Shown piece by piece: positions 41,810-50,578 of a DNA stretch of 64,000 nt. The DNA comes from Agilicoccus flavus (lineage in GTDB: Bacteria > Actinomycetota > Actinomycetes > Actinomycetales > Dermatophilaceae): contig NZ_JACYXE010000008.1 in NCBI RefSeq assembly GCF_014857905.1, positions 124,001-188,000 of the forward strand. The letters run 5' to 3'. Both the position numbers and the translations under genes were made by a program. How positions within the stretch are numbered: the stretch's first letter is position 1; each line of letters opens with the position of its first letter. The notes beneath the pieces were generated by a model. The model was not told the DNA's origin. It did not search any database and was given only the letters and a program-made list of their open reading frames with translations.

Positions 41810-41815
41810 TACGCT
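41810..41815 (+). promoter_or_regulatory. -10 element (TACGCT) for polA
   Basis: TACGCT ends seven bases before GTG 41823; the GTG two bases earlier is followed by TGA and cannot be used. This supports a leaderless polA message. Confidence 0.6.
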
Positions 41816-41822
41816 GCCATGT

Positions 41823-44612
41823 GTGAGCCGACTTCTCCTCCTCGACGGACACTCGCTGGCCTACCGGGCCTTCTTCGCGCTGCCGGCCGAGAACTTCTCG
41901 ACGACGACCGGCCAGACGACGAACGCCGTGTACGGATTCACGTCCATGCTCATCAACCTGCTGCGCGACGAGGAGCCCACGCACCTCGCCGTGGCCTTCG
42001 ACCTGTCCCGGCAGACCTTCCGCACGCAGGAGTACGCCGAGTACAAGGCCGGCCGAGCGGCGACGCCCGACGAGTTCCGCGGCCAGATCTCGCTGCTGCA
42101 AGAGGTGCTCGACGCGCTCCGCATCCGCCACGTCTCCGTCGAGGGGTTCGAGGCCGACGACATCATCGCCACCCTGACCACCCGGGCGGCGGCCGCGGGG
42201 CTCGACGAGGTGCTCGTCTGCACCGGCGACCGCGACGCCATCCAGCTCGTCGACGAGCGCACCACCTTGCTCTACCCGGTCAAGGGCGTCTCCGAGCTGT
42301 CCCGCATGACGCCGGCGGCGATCGAGGCCAAGTACGGCGTGACGCCGAACCGGTACAGCGACCTCGCGGCCCTCGTCGGGGAGACCTCCGACAACCTCCC
42401 CGGCGTCCCCGGAGTGGGCCCCAAGACCGCGGCCAAGTGGATCGGCGCGTACGGCGATCTCACCGGGGTCGTGGCCCGGGTGGACGAGATCAAGGGCAAG
42501 GCGGGGGAGAACCTGCGGGCGCACCTCGACCAGGTGCTGCGCAACCGACGGCTCAACCAGCTCGTGCACGACGTGGACCTGCCGCTCGACATCGCCGATC
42601 TCGCGCGCGCCGACTGGGACCGCGACGAGGTGCACCAGGTCTTCGACGGGCTCGAGTTCCGGGTCCTGCGCGACCGCCTCTTCGCCACGCTGACCACCGC
42701 CGAGCCGGAGGGCGAGGGCGGCTTCGACGTGCGCGGCGAGACCCTGGCCCCCGGCACCGTGGCCGCGTGGCTGCGTGAGCACACGTCCGCCCAGCAGCCG
42801 GTGGATCCCGCGGCCCGGCCCGAGGAGGTCACCGCCGAAGGCATGACCGCCGAGGTCGAGCCGGCCGCCACGCCGTCGACCACGCCGGCCCCGCCGTCGG
42901 CGGCCCGGACCGGCGTCCACGTCGTCGGCGCGACCGCGCGCTTCGGGGTGGGCGACGCCCAGGGCCTCGCCCTCGCCGGGGCCGACGGCACCGGTGCGTA
43001 CGTCGACCTCGTCGACCTCACGAGCGATGACGAGCGCGAGCTCGCCGCCTGGCTGGCCGACCCGGCCCGGCCCAAGGTGCTCCACGACGCCAAGGGCCCC
43101 CTCCACGCCCTGGCCGCGCGCGGCCTCCCGGTCGCCGGCCTCGTCTGCGACACCGCCCTCGCCGCGTACCTGCTCAAGCCCGACCAGCGCTCGTTCGACC
43201 TCGCGGACCTCGCGCTGCGCCACCTCCACCGCGAGCTGCGCGACGACGCGGAACAGGCCTCGGGGCAGGGGGTCCTCGACTTCGCGGCGGAGGAGTCCGA
43301 CGGTGCGGCCCAGGGGGCGATGGTGCGGGCCCGCGCCGTCGTCGACCTGTCCGACGTCCTCGTCGCCGAACTCGAGTCGCGGGAGGGGCTGCCGCTGCTG
43401 CGCGACCTCGAGCTGCCGGTCCTCGACGTCCTCGGCCGGATGGAGCGCACCGGGATCGCCGTCGACTCCGACGGGCTGGCCACGATGGAGGCCGACTTCG
43501 CCGCCAAGGTGGCCACCGCCCAGGCCGACGCGTTCGCCGCCATCGACCACGAGGTCAACCTCGGCTCGCCCAAGCAGCTGCAGGTCGTGCTGTTCGAGGA
43601 GCTGGGCCTGCCGAAGACGAAGCGGACGAAGACCGGCTACACGACCGACGCCGAGGCCCTCGCCGACCTCTACGCGAAGACCGAGCACCCGTTCCTCGAG
43701 GCCCTGCTGCGCCACCGCGACGCCTCGCGCCTGCGGGTCACCGTCGAGGGCCTCATGAAGTCCGTCTCGGACGACGGTCGGATCCACACGACCTACCAGC
43801 AGACGATCGCGGCGACGGGCCGCCTGAGCTCCACCGACCCCAACCTGCAGAACATCCCGGTGCGCACGGAGGAGGGTCGCCGGATCCGGTCCGCCTTCGT
43901 CGTCGGGGACGGGTTCGAGTCGCTCATGTCGGCCGACTACAGCCAGATCGAGATGCGGATCATGGCGCACCTGTCGGGCGACGCCGGCCTCATCGAGGCC
44001 TTCCGGGCGGGGGAGGACCTCCACCGGTTCGTCGGCAGCCGGGTCTTCGGTGTCGAGCCGGCCGACGTCACGTCGGCGATGCGGGCCAAGGTCAAGGCGA
44101 TGTCCTACGGACTCGCCTACGGGTTGTCGGCATTCGGCCTGTCGCGTCAGCTCCTGATCCCGACGTCCGAGGCGACCGAGCTCATGGACGGCTACTTCGA
44201 GCGGTTCGGCGGGGTCCGCGACTACCTGCGCGACGTCGTCGAGCAGGCCCGGCGCGCGGGATACACCGAGACGATGCTCGGGAGGCGCCGCTACCTGCCC
44301 GACCTCGGCTCGAGCAACCGTGCCCGGCGCGAGATGGCCGAGCGCATGGCGCTCAACGCCCCGATCCAGGGGTCGGCGGCGGACGTCATGAAGCTCGCCA
44401 TGCTGCGGGTCGACCGCGCGCTGCGCGAGGCCGACGCCGCGTCGCGCGTGCTGCTGCAGGTGCACGACGAGCTGATCCTCGAGGTCGCGCCGGGGGAGCG
44501 GGAGTCCCTCGAGGCGCTGGTGCGCGAACAGATGGGCAGCGCCGTCGAGATGGACGTGCCGCTCGACGTCAGCGTGGGCGTGGGAGGGAGCTGGCACGCG
44601 GCCGGTCACTAG
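41823..44612 (+). CDS. polA: DNA polymerase I
   Basis: The start is GTG 41823, giving 929 residues. Domain order: 5'-3' exonuclease (about 1-300; LLLLDGHSLAYRAFFALP, VEGFEADDIIATL, GETSDNLPGVPGVGPKTA), a Pro/Ala linker, a 3'-5' exonuclease-like domain without the catalytic DxE carboxylates, hence probably without proofreading, and the polymerase domain (about 550-929) with motif A (SADYSQIEMRIMAHLSGD), motif B (KAMSYGLAYGLSAFGLS) and motif C (LQVHDELILEV). It functions in repair and Okazaki-fragment processing. The TAG stop touches the start of a 54-bp repeat array. Confidence 0.98.
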   Translation: MSRLLLLDGHSLAYRAFFALPAENFSTTTGQTTNAVYGFTSMLINLLRDEEPTHLAVAFDLSRQTFRTQEYAEYKAGRAATPDEFRGQISLLQEVLDALRIRHVSVEGFEADDIIATLTTRAAAAGLDEVLVCTGDRDAIQLVDERTTLLYPVKGVSELSRMTPAAIEAKYGVTPNRYSDLAALVGETSDNLPGVPGVGPKTAAKWIGAYGDLTGVVARVDEIKGKAGENLRAHLDQVLRNRRLNQLVHDVDLPLDIADLARADWDRDEVHQVFDGLEFRVLRDRLFATLTTAEPEGEGGFDVRGETLAPGTVAAWLREHTSAQQPVDPAARPEEVTAEGMTAEVEPAATPSTTPAPPSAARTGVHVVGATARFGVGDAQGLALAGADGTGAYVDLVDLTSDDERELAAWLADPARPKVLHDAKGPLHALAARGLPVAGLVCDTALAAYLLKPDQRSFDLADLALRHLHRELRDDAEQASGQGVLDFAAEESDGAAQGAMVRARAVVDLSDVLVAELESREGLPLLRDLELPVLDVLGRMERTGIAVDSDGLATMEADFAAKVATAQADAFAAIDHEVNLGSPKQLQVVLFEELGLPKTKRTKTGYTTDAEALADLYAKTEHPFLEALLRHRDASRLRVTVEGLMKSVSDDGRIHTTYQQTIAATGRLSSTDPNLQNIPVRTEEGRRIRSAFVVGDGFESLMSADYSQIEMRIMAHLSGDAGLIEAFRAGEDLHRFVGSRVFGVEPADVTSAMRAKVKAMSYGLAYGLSAFGLSRQLLIPTSEATELMDGYFERFGGVRDYLRDVVEQARRAGYTETMLGRRRYLPDLGSSNRARREMAERMALNAPIQGSAADVMKLAMLRVDRALREADAASRVLLQVHDELILEVAPGERESLEALVREQMGSAVEMDVPLDVSVGVGGSWHAAGH

Positions 44613-44773
44613 AGCGGCGAACGGAGGCGAGCGTGCGAGCCGTCGTGAGCGCGACAGAGGGTTCTGAGCGGCGAACGGAGGCGAGCGTGCGAGCCGTCGT
44701 GAGCGCGACAGAGGGTTCTGAGCGGCGAACGGAGGCGAGCGTGCGAGCCGTCGTGAGCGCGACAGAGAGTTCT
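44612..44773. repeat. Three-copy 54-bp tandem repeat array
   Basis: Units start at 44612, 44666 and 44720. They begin gagcggcgaacggaggcgag and end gcgcgacagagggttct, and match the 14624 array except for a few fixed differences (ggcg for gggg, gtcg for gtag, gggttct for aggctct). Within this array copies are nearly identical, so copies have been made uniform locally. It lies between polA and the methyltransferase gene. Confidence 0.95.
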
Positions 44774-44793
44774 GACCACCTGCGCACCGGTCG

Positions 44794-45678
44794 TCACCCC
44801 GGCCGTCGCGCGACCCAGATGCAGGTGCCGGGCAGGATCGCGCCGCGGGTGGGGCTCCATCCGCCCCAGACGGACGTGTTCTCGTCCGGCCATTCGGGTT
44901 CGAGGAGGTCGACCACCTCGAGGCCGGCGGAGACGAACTCCCGCAGGCGGGCGCCGAGCGTGCGGTGGTGTTCGGCGTACGTGGGCCGGCCGGCGAGGGA
45001 TTCGACGTACGGGGTGGTGTCCCAGTAGGACATCGTCGCGACGAGACCGGCCGGACCGGGGTCGTCGGGGAAGCACCACCGCATCGGGTGCGGGGTGGAG
45101 AAGACGGCCCGCCCGCCGGGACGCAGGACGCGGGCGACCTCGGCGAGCACGACGTGCGGGTCGGCGACGAACGCGAGGACCCCGTGGGCGGAGAAGACGA
45201 TGTCGAACGAGGCGTCAGCGAAGGGGAGGGCCCGGCCGTCGCACTGCACGAGCGGCAGCGTTGCGCGAGCGCCCTTCTCGTCGGCGTCGTCGACGCGCGC
45301 GGACCCGTCGATCGCGCGGGCCCGGCGGAGCATCCCGGCCGAGAGGTCGGTGGCGACGACGCGGGCGCCGGTGCGGGCGACGTACCGGCCGCCCTGCGCG
45401 GCTCCCGCGCCGATCTCGAGGACGTCGGCGCCGGCCACGTCGCCGAGGAGGTGCAGGTCGGACTCCCGGACGCCCTCGGGTCCCCAGACGAGTTCGGCGT
45501 CGCCGAGGAACGCCCCGTGTTCGGCGTAGTAGTCCTCGGCCTGCTCGTCCCACCAGGCCCGGTTCGCCCGGGCGGAGTCGTCGGCCCCGACGTCGCGGCG
45601 GGCGGCGACGATCTCGTCGTGCACGGGCTTCCCGTCGGGTCCGAAGGCGACGGCGGCGGTCTGGTCGGAGTCGCTCAC
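44794..45678 (-). CDS. Class I SAM-dependent methyltransferase
   Basis: The start taken is GTG 45678, giving 294 residues. Seen: motif I VLEIGAGAAQGGRYVARTGA, VVATDLSAGML, QCDGRALPFADASFDIVFSA (motif for the acidic loop), and VLAEVARVLRPGGRAVFSTP, a full Methyltransf_11 fold. An N-terminal segment with RANRAWWDEQAEDYYAEHG is common in actinobacterial members of unknown substrate. The substrate cannot be inferred. Confidence 0.85.
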   Translation of the reverse strand: MSDSDQTAAVAFGPDGKPVHDEIVAARRDVGADDSARANRAWWDEQAEDYYAEHGAFLGDAELVWGPEGVRESDLHLLGDVAGADVLEIGAGAAQGGRYVARTGARVVATDLSAGMLRRARAIDGSARVDDADEKGARATLPLVQCDGRALPFADASFDIVFSAHGVLAFVADPHVVLAEVARVLRPGGRAVFSTPHPMRWCFPDDPGPAGLVATMSYWDTTPYVESLAGRPTYAEHHRTLGARLREFVSAGLEVVDLLEPEWPDENTSVWGGWSPTRGAILPGTCIWVARRPG

Positions 45679-45767
45679 CCCGGCAGTCTCCCAGCCTGTG
45701 GCGTCCCGGCGGACCCCCGCGCGAGCGGATCGTCGGTCGGGCGGATCCGTCGCGTGGCGACCGGGAC

Positions 45768-45796
45768 TTGGAGACCGACGGTGGGATCGGTAGGGT
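45768..45796 (+). promoter_or_regulatory. rpsA promoter (TTGGAG-17-TAGGGT)
   Basis: TTGGAG (45768-45773) and TAGGGT (45791-45796) are separated by exactly 17 bases. It is the best two-box promoter in the window and points to rpsA, with a start near 45803. Confidence 0.65.
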
Positions 45797-45802
45797 AGAC
45801 GT

Positions 45803-46083
45803 GCGCATGGCGTGCGCTCGCCGCACGATCGTCCATCGTCCGCATCGCTCCGGCCGCGATCGTCCCAGATCGCTCCGGCGGCCACCCGAGACCAACGGGT
45901 GGCCCGAGGATGCACGACCCCGCCCGATCGTCGCACCGGTGAGCGGACCCGTGTCGCACCGCACACCTTCACGATCGGCCGTTCCGCGGTTCGTTCGCTC
46001 GGGTGTGCACACCCTGTTCGCCGGAGTGCGCTGCCGAACGCGTGCCCCTTGATTCCACTGTCCACCAACGGAGCCCCAACTAC
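45803..46083 (+). promoter_or_regulatory. Long rpsA 5' leader
   Basis: About 280 nt separate the predicted transcript start from ATG 46084, with no convincing gene. It holds an 8-bp hairpin, ggccaccc (45880-45887) with gggtggcc (45897-45904), and repeated cgatcgtcc-like words. S1 in other bacteria represses its own translation through its leader, so the same is possible here (inference). Confidence 0.5.
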
Positions 46084-47553
46084 ATGACTGCCAGCCCGGC
46101 CACTTCCGAGATCGCGATCAACGACATCGGGTCCGAGGAAGACCTCCTCGCCGCCATCGACGCGACGATCAAGCACTTCAACGACGGCGACATCGTCGAG
46201 GGAGTCATCGTCAAGGTCGACCGCGACGAGGTTCTGCTCGACATCGGCTACAAGACCGAGGGCGTCATCCCCTCGCGTGAGCTGTCGATCAAGCACGACG
46301 TCGACCCGTCCGAGGTCGTCGCCGTCGGCGACGACGTCGAGGCGCTCGTCCTCCAGAAGGAGGACAAGGAGGGTCGCCTGATCCTCTCCAAGAAGCGCGC
46401 CCAGTACGAGCGCGCCTGGGGCACGATCGAGAAGATCAAGGAAGAGGACGGCGTCGTCACCGGCACCGTCATCGAGGTCGTCAAGGGTGGTCTCATCCTC
46501 GACATCGGCCTCCGCGGCTTCCTCCCCGCCTCCCTCGTCGAGATGCGCCGCGTCCGCGACCTCCAGCCGTACGTCGGCAAGGAGATCGAGGCCAAGATCA
46601 TCGAGCTCGACAAGAACCGCAACAACGTCGTCCTGTCGCGCCGCGCGTGGCTCGAGCAGACGCAGTCCGAGGTGCGCACGAGCTTCCTCAAGGAGCTCCA
46701 GAAGGGCCAGGTCCGCCCGGGCGTCGTGTCCTCCATCGTCAACTTCGGTGCGTTCGTCGACCTCGGCGGCGTCGACGGTCTCGTCCACGTGTCCGAGCTG
46801 TCCTGGAAGCACATCGACCACCCCTCCGAGGTCGTCGAGGTCGGCCAGGAGGTCACGGTCGAGGTGCTCGACGTCGACATGGACCGCGAGCGCGTCTCCC
46901 TGTCGCTCAAGGCGACGCAGGAAGACCCGTGGCAGCACTTCGCCCGCACCCACGCGATCGGTCAGGTCGTGCCGGGCAAGGTCACCAAGCTCGTTCCGTT
47001 CGGTGCGTTCGTCCGCGTCGACGACGGCATCGAGGGTCTGGTCCACATCTCCGAGCTGGCCGAGCGTCACGTGGAGCTGCCGGAGCAGGTCGTCACCGTC
47101 GGTGGCGAGATCTTCGTCAAGGTCATCGACATCGACCTCGAGCGTCGCCGCATCTCGCTGTCGCTCAAGCAGGCCAACGACGCGGCCGCGGGCAACGCCG
47201 AGTTCGACCCCACGCTGTACGGCATGGCGGCCGAGTACGACGAGCAGGGCAACTACAAGTACCCCGAGGGCTTCGACCCCGAGACCAACGAGTGGCTCGA
47301 GGGCCACGAGAAGGAGCGGGAGACCTGGGAGAAGCAGTACGCCGACGCGCACGCGCGCTGGGAGGCGCACCGCGCCCAGGTCGAGGAGGCCCAGAAGGCC
47401 GACGCCGAGGCCGTCACCACGGGCGAGGCCCCCGCGACCTCGTACTCGAGCGGCGGCTCGTCGTCCGACACGGGTCAGGTGACCTCCACCGAAGGCACCC
47501 TCGCCTCCGACGCGGCTCTCGCCGCGCTGCGCGAGAAGCTCACCGGCAACTGA
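46084..47553 (+). CDS. rpsA: Ribosomal protein bS1
   Basis: This 489-residue protein starts at ATG 46084. It has four S1 RNA-binding domains (about residues 30-100, 118-183, 204-273 and 290-358), seen as repeats of GxVxxxxxxGxFVxLxxxxGLVHxSE such as GFLPASL, VDGLVHVSELSW and IEGLVHISELAE, followed by an acidic and Ser-rich tail (about 375-489). This domain number is normal for actinobacteria. It binds mRNA on the 30S subunit. A strong terminator follows. Confidence 0.97.
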   Translation: MTASPATSEIAINDIGSEEDLLAAIDATIKHFNDGDIVEGVIVKVDRDEVLLDIGYKTEGVIPSRELSIKHDVDPSEVVAVGDDVEALVLQKEDKEGRLILSKKRAQYERAWGTIEKIKEEDGVVTGTVIEVVKGGLILDIGLRGFLPASLVEMRRVRDLQPYVGKEIEAKIIELDKNRNNVVLSRRAWLEQTQSEVRTSFLKELQKGQVRPGVVSSIVNFGAFVDLGGVDGLVHVSELSWKHIDHPSEVVEVGQEVTVEVLDVDMDRERVSLSLKATQEDPWQHFARTHAIGQVVPGKVTKLVPFGAFVRVDDGIEGLVHISELAERHVELPEQVVTVGGEIFVKVIDIDLERRRISLSLKQANDAAAGNAEFDPTLYGMAAEYDEQGNYKYPEGFDPETNEWLEGHEKERETWEKQYADAHARWEAHRAQVEEAQKADAEAVTTGEAPATSYSSGGSSSDTGQVTSTEGTLASDAALAALREKLTGN

Positions 47554-47588
47554 GTCGGCGCGGCCCCGGCCGCCTCGACGGTTCACGC

Positions 47589-47623
47589 GGACGGCCCGTC
47601 CCCCACCGGGGGGCGGGCCGTCC
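47589..47623 (+). terminator. Terminator after rpsA
   Basis: Arms ggacggcccg (47589-47598) and cgggccgtcc (47614-47623) pair perfectly, with an inner ccccc/ggggg around ACCG and one bulged T. Confidence 0.85.
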
Positions 47624-47693
47624 GTCGTCTCCGCGTCGGACCCGCCTGGTCGGGCGTCCGACCGCAAGACCCCCACGCTCCGGGCGGCGCGCC

Positions 47694-47699
47694 TACAGT
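47694..47699 (+). promoter_or_regulatory. -10 element (TACAGT) for coaE
   Basis: TACAGT ends six bases before ATG 47706, with no ribosome-binding site, so the message is probably leaderless. Confidence 0.6.
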
Positions 47700-47705
47700 G
47701 GGGTC

Positions 47706-48899
47706 ATGCTGAAGGTGGGCCTGACCGGCGGAATCGGATCCGGCAAGTCGACGGTGGCGCGCCGACTGGCAGAGCTCGGCGCGTGCGTCGTGGACTCGGA
47801 CGTTCTCGCGCGCGAGGTGGCGGCCCCCGGTGGTGACGGGTTGGCGCGCGTGCGGCGCCGCTTCGGGGACGGCGTCATCACGGCGGACGGGTCCCTGGAC
47901 CGGCCCGCCCTCGCCTCCGCCGTCTTCGGAGACGACGCCGCCCGAGCGGACCTGGAAGGCATCCTGCATCCCCTCATCGCGGAGCGGACGGCGCAGGTCG
48001 TGGCGGCCGCGCCGCCCGACGCGATCGTCGTGCACGACGTCCCTCTGCTCGTCGAGAAGCACATGGGCCCCGGCTATCACCTCGTCGTCGTGGTCGATGC
48101 GCCGGCCGCGGTGCGGCTGGAGCGCCTCGTCGGCGAACGCGGCATGGGGGAGGCGGACGCGCGAGCCCGCATGGAGCACCAGGCGAACGACGACACCCGG
48201 CGTGCGGCCGCCGACGTGCTGCTGCCCAACGGCGGCTCGCGCGAGGAGCTCGTGGCGGCGGTGCACGAGCTGTGGCACGAGCGGCTGCGCCCGTTCGAGG
48301 AGAACGTCCGGCTCGGCCGCCCGTTCCGGCGGCCCGACACCCCGGTGCTCGTCGACTACGACCCCGGCTGGCCCCACGCGGCTCGGCGGATCGTCGACCG
48401 TCTCGGGGCTGCCCTCGGGGACCGGGCGCCCGAGATCGAGCACGTGGGATCCACCGCCGTGCCGGGGATGCCCGGCAAGGACGTCATCGACGTGCAGATC
48501 GGGGTGTCCAGGCTCGCCGACGCCGACGACCCGGACTTCATGTCGACCATGGCCGACCTCGGCTTCCCGCGGATCGACGACTACCGGATGGATCACCCCA
48601 CGGAGGACCTGCCGGACCCGTCGTTGTGGGTGAAGCGGTTCCACGCCTCGTGCGACCCGGGCCGCGTCGTCCATGTCCACGTCCGGGAGCTCGGCAGCGC
48701 AGGCTGGCAGTACGCCCTCCTGTTCCGCGACTTCCTGCGCGCCGATCCCGAGGCCGCGGCCGAGTACGTCGACGTCAAGGACCGGCTCCGGCGCGAGTCC
48801 TCCTCGAGCGCGGACTACGCCGAGGCGAAGGCCCCGTGGTTCGGTGAGATCTGGCCCCGCATCCAGGCCTGGGCGCAGCGGTCCGGCTGGCACGACTGA
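47706..48899 (+). CDS. coaE: Dephospho-CoA kinase fused to a GrpB/UPF0157 domain
   Basis: This 397-residue protein starts at ATG 47706. The kinase domain (about 1-200) has the P-loop GLTGGIGSGKSTVARRL and LVVVVDAPAAVRLERL, and makes coenzyme A from dephospho-CoA and ATP. The second domain (about 215-390) is GrpB-like (nucleotidyltransferase fold): VDYDPGWPHAARRI, EHVGSTAVPGMPGKDVIDVQ and HVHVRELGSAGWQYALLFRD. The same fusion is present in mycobacterial CoaE; the second domain may regulate or help fold the kinase (inference). Confidence 0.95.
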   Translation: MLKVGLTGGIGSGKSTVARRLAELGACVVDSDVLAREVAAPGGDGLARVRRRFGDGVITADGSLDRPALASAVFGDDAARADLEGILHPLIAERTAQVVAAAPPDAIVVHDVPLLVEKHMGPGYHLVVVVDAPAAVRLERLVGERGMGEADARARMEHQANDDTRRAAADVLLPNGGSREELVAAVHELWHERLRPFEENVRLGRPFRRPDTPVLVDYDPGWPHAARRIVDRLGAALGDRAPEIEHVGSTAVPGMPGKDVIDVQIGVSRLADADDPDFMSTMADLGFPRIDDYRMDHPTEDLPDPSLWVKRFHASCDPGRVVHVHVRELGSAGWQYALLFRDFLRADPEAAAEYVDVKDRLRRESSSSADYAEAKAPWFGEIWPRIQAWAQRSGWHD

Positions 48900-48951
48900 C
48901 CCCACCGCCGATCCGACGAGCTCGATCGGCCCACCCGGCGCCGGCCTCCGG

Positions 48952-48957
48952 TACAGT
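48952..48957 (+). promoter_or_regulatory. -10 element (TACAGT) for the exported NTF2-like protein
   Basis: TACAGT is placed to start a message near 48964, about 23 nt before GTG 48987. Confidence 0.4.
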
Positions 48958-48986
48958 CCACTCACCCTGTCCCACCACAGAATCGG

Positions 48987-49580
48987 GTGATCGTCGTGCC
49001 GTCGTCCCTTCGTGCCGCCCTCGCCGTCCTCGCTGCAGTCCCGGTGCTGCTCGCCGGTACGGCGGCCTCCGCCCCCGCCTCGTCGACGACGCCGACGGCC
49101 GTCCGGGCCTCGGCCGACCGCCCCCTGACGGACGCCCCGGATGCCGTTGCCGGCGGCGAGCGTCATCGGCCCCGGTGCCGGGCGACGAACGAGAAGGAGA
49201 TCGCCCGCCTCTTCGACCGATGGAACGCCTCCCTCGCGACGGGACGGGCGGACACGGTCGTGCGACGCAACTACGCCCCCGGCTCCGTCCTGCTGCCCAC
49301 GCTGTCGAACGTCCCGCGGGACACTCCCGAGGAGCAGCGTGACTACTTCACGCACTTCCTCGCGGGCCGACCCACCGGTCGCATCGTGTCCCGGCACATC
49401 GACATCGACTGCCGCACGGCCGTCGACGCCGGGCTCTACACCTTCACCTTCGGCGACGGGCGGGTCGTGCCGGCGCGGTACACGTTCACGTACCGGTGGA
49501 CCGGCCACCGGTGGCTCATCACGAGCCACCACTCCTCGGCGATGCCGGAGGCCACACCCGTCGCGCCCCACGCGCCCTGA
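48987..49580 (+). CDS. Secreted NTF2-fold (SgcJ/CaMKII-association-like) protein
   Basis: The start taken is GTG 48987 (GTG 48996 is possible); 197 residues. A signal peptide (about 1-30, LRAALAVLAAVPVLLAGTAA then ASAPAS) precedes a disordered segment and a domain from about 65: LFDRWNASLATGRADTVVRR, YAPGSVLLPTLSNVPRDTPE, YFTHFLAGRP and a C-terminal YRWTGHRWLITSHHSSAMPE. This matches the NTF2-like CaMKII-association/SgcJ family, whose bacterial members are mostly uncharacterised. No partner gene adjoins it. Confidence 0.75.
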   Translation: MIVVPSSLRAALAVLAAVPVLLAGTAASAPASSTTPTAVRASADRPLTDAPDAVAGGERHRPRCRATNEKEIARLFDRWNASLATGRADTVVRRNYAPGSVLLPTLSNVPRDTPEEQRDYFTHFLAGRPTGRIVSRHIDIDCRTAVDAGLYTFTFGDGRVVPARYTFTYRWTGHRWLITSHHSSAMPEATPVAPHAP

Positions 49581-49595
49581 CCGCGCCGGTCGAAT

Positions 49596-49622
49596 CGACG
49601 CCTGGCATGAGCCGAGGCGTCG
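49596..49622. terminator. Hairpin after the NTF2-like gene
   Basis: An 8-bp stem (cgacgcct, 49596-49603; aggcgtcg, 49615-49622) with an inner ggc/gcc pair lies 16 bases after the stop, between this gene and the regulator remnant. Confidence 0.6.
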
Positions 49623-49654
49623 CGGGACCGTGTCCCCGCGGCATCTCGCCCGTG

Positions 49655-49900
49655 TCACGACGTCGCGGACCGCACTCCGGAGGAGGTCCGATCGGCGAGC
49701 AGCCGGAGGCGTTCGTCGGAGCGGGACCCGGGCGCCGCGGAGAAGACGAGCATTTGCAGTCCGCGGTCCACGGCGAGGTCCATGCTCTGGAAGACGAGGT
49801 CGAGGTCGCCGACGACCGGGTGCCGGATGCTCTTGGTGCCGGCGCGATGGTCGACGACGTCGTGGGCGTCCCAGAGCTCCCGGAACTCCTGGCTGTGGGC
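49655..49900 (-). pseudogene. C-terminal remnant of an XRE-family regulator (MmyB-like ligand-binding domain)
   Basis: The minus strand encodes SQEFRELWDAHDVVDHRAGT, KSIRHPVVGDLDLVFQSMDL and MLVFSAAPGSRSDERLRLLA, the last ~75 residues of MmyB-like regulators. The helix-turn-helix and most of the ligand domain (about 190 residues) are missing: upstream of about 49900 the frame loses similarity and no start codon with support exists. Such regulators usually sit divergently beside an aldo/keto reductase, which is also broken here. The exact 5' breakpoint is approximate. Confidence 0.7.
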
Positions 49901-49979
49901 GGCTCCGGGAGGGGTCCCTGCCGGTGCACCTACCGGCGGACCCTCGCGCGGGCGACCGGGAACGGGTTGACTCGGCGTC

Positions 49980-50500
49980 ATGAGATACCGCCACCTGCCC
50001 GGCACCGGAATCAGCGTCTCCAACCTGGCCCTCGGCACGATGGGGTTCGGCACCGCGACCGACGAGAAAGACGCGTTCGCGATCCTCGACCGGTTCGTCG
50101 AGGCCGACGGCAACCTCGTCGACACCGCCAACGTGTACGGCGGGGGCGTCTCCGAGGAGGTCGTGGGCCGCTGGATGGCCGACCGCCCGGACGACCTGAG
50201 CGAGCGCGTCGTCCTCGCCACGAAGGCACGGTTCGGCACGGGGCCCGACGTCAACGAGGTCGGCAACTCCCGCCGCAACCTCGACCGCGCCCTGAGCGCG
50301 TCGCTGCGCCGCCTCGGGCGCGAGAACATCGACCTATACCAGCTGCACGGCTGGGATGCGCTGACCCCGATGGAGGAGACGAACGTCTCGACGAGGTGAG
50401 CGCCCCGACGCCGAACGACTACCCGTACGGGCCGTTCGGCGAGAAGCAGCGCCACCGCTACGTCGAGTCCTCCGAGCAGGCCATCGGCGAGCTCTTCTGA
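49980..50500 (+). pseudogene. Aldo/keto reductase with large internal deletion
   Basis: ATG 49980 opens [20 protein letters not shown], with [13 protein letters not shown] (catalytic Asp and Tyr) and [18 protein letters not shown], then the frame stops at 50397-50399. In the next frame the family's C-terminal end follows immediately ([20 protein letters not shown] to AIGELF, stop 50498-50500). About 180 residues of the barrel, including the catalytic His region and cofactor site, are gone and the junction shifts the frame. The 139-residue product could not be an active reductase. Confidence 0.75.
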
Positions 50501-50506
50501 GCTGGG

Positions 50507-50544
50507 GACGCACCCGGGCGGGGCGGTCGTCGTCCGGGTGCGTC
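50507..50544 (+). terminator. Terminator after the aldo/keto reductase remnant
   Basis: An 11-bp perfect stem (gacgcacccgg at 50507-50517, ccgggtgcgtc at 50534-50544) starts six bases after the old stop codon. Confidence 0.7.
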
Positions 50545-50565
50545 GAGGTTGTCGGTGGGGGCGTC

Positions 50566-50571
50566 TACCGT
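50566..50571 (+). promoter_or_regulatory. -10 element (TACCGT) for uvrB
   Basis: TACCGT ends seven bases before ATG 50579, giving a probably leaderless message. No LexA-box-like palindrome is visible in the gap. Confidence 0.6.
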
Positions 50572-50578
50572 GTCACCC

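Noticed and set aside
47706-48899. CoaE-GrpB fusion as a novel architecture
   Set aside because: The same fusion is known in mycobacteria, so it is annotated as a normal actinobacterial form.
50501-50578. LexA/SOS box upstream of uvrB (also checked before uvrA)
   Set aside because: No palindrome resembling the actinobacterial SOS box was found; the inverted repeat at 50507-50544 is a terminator-like stem.
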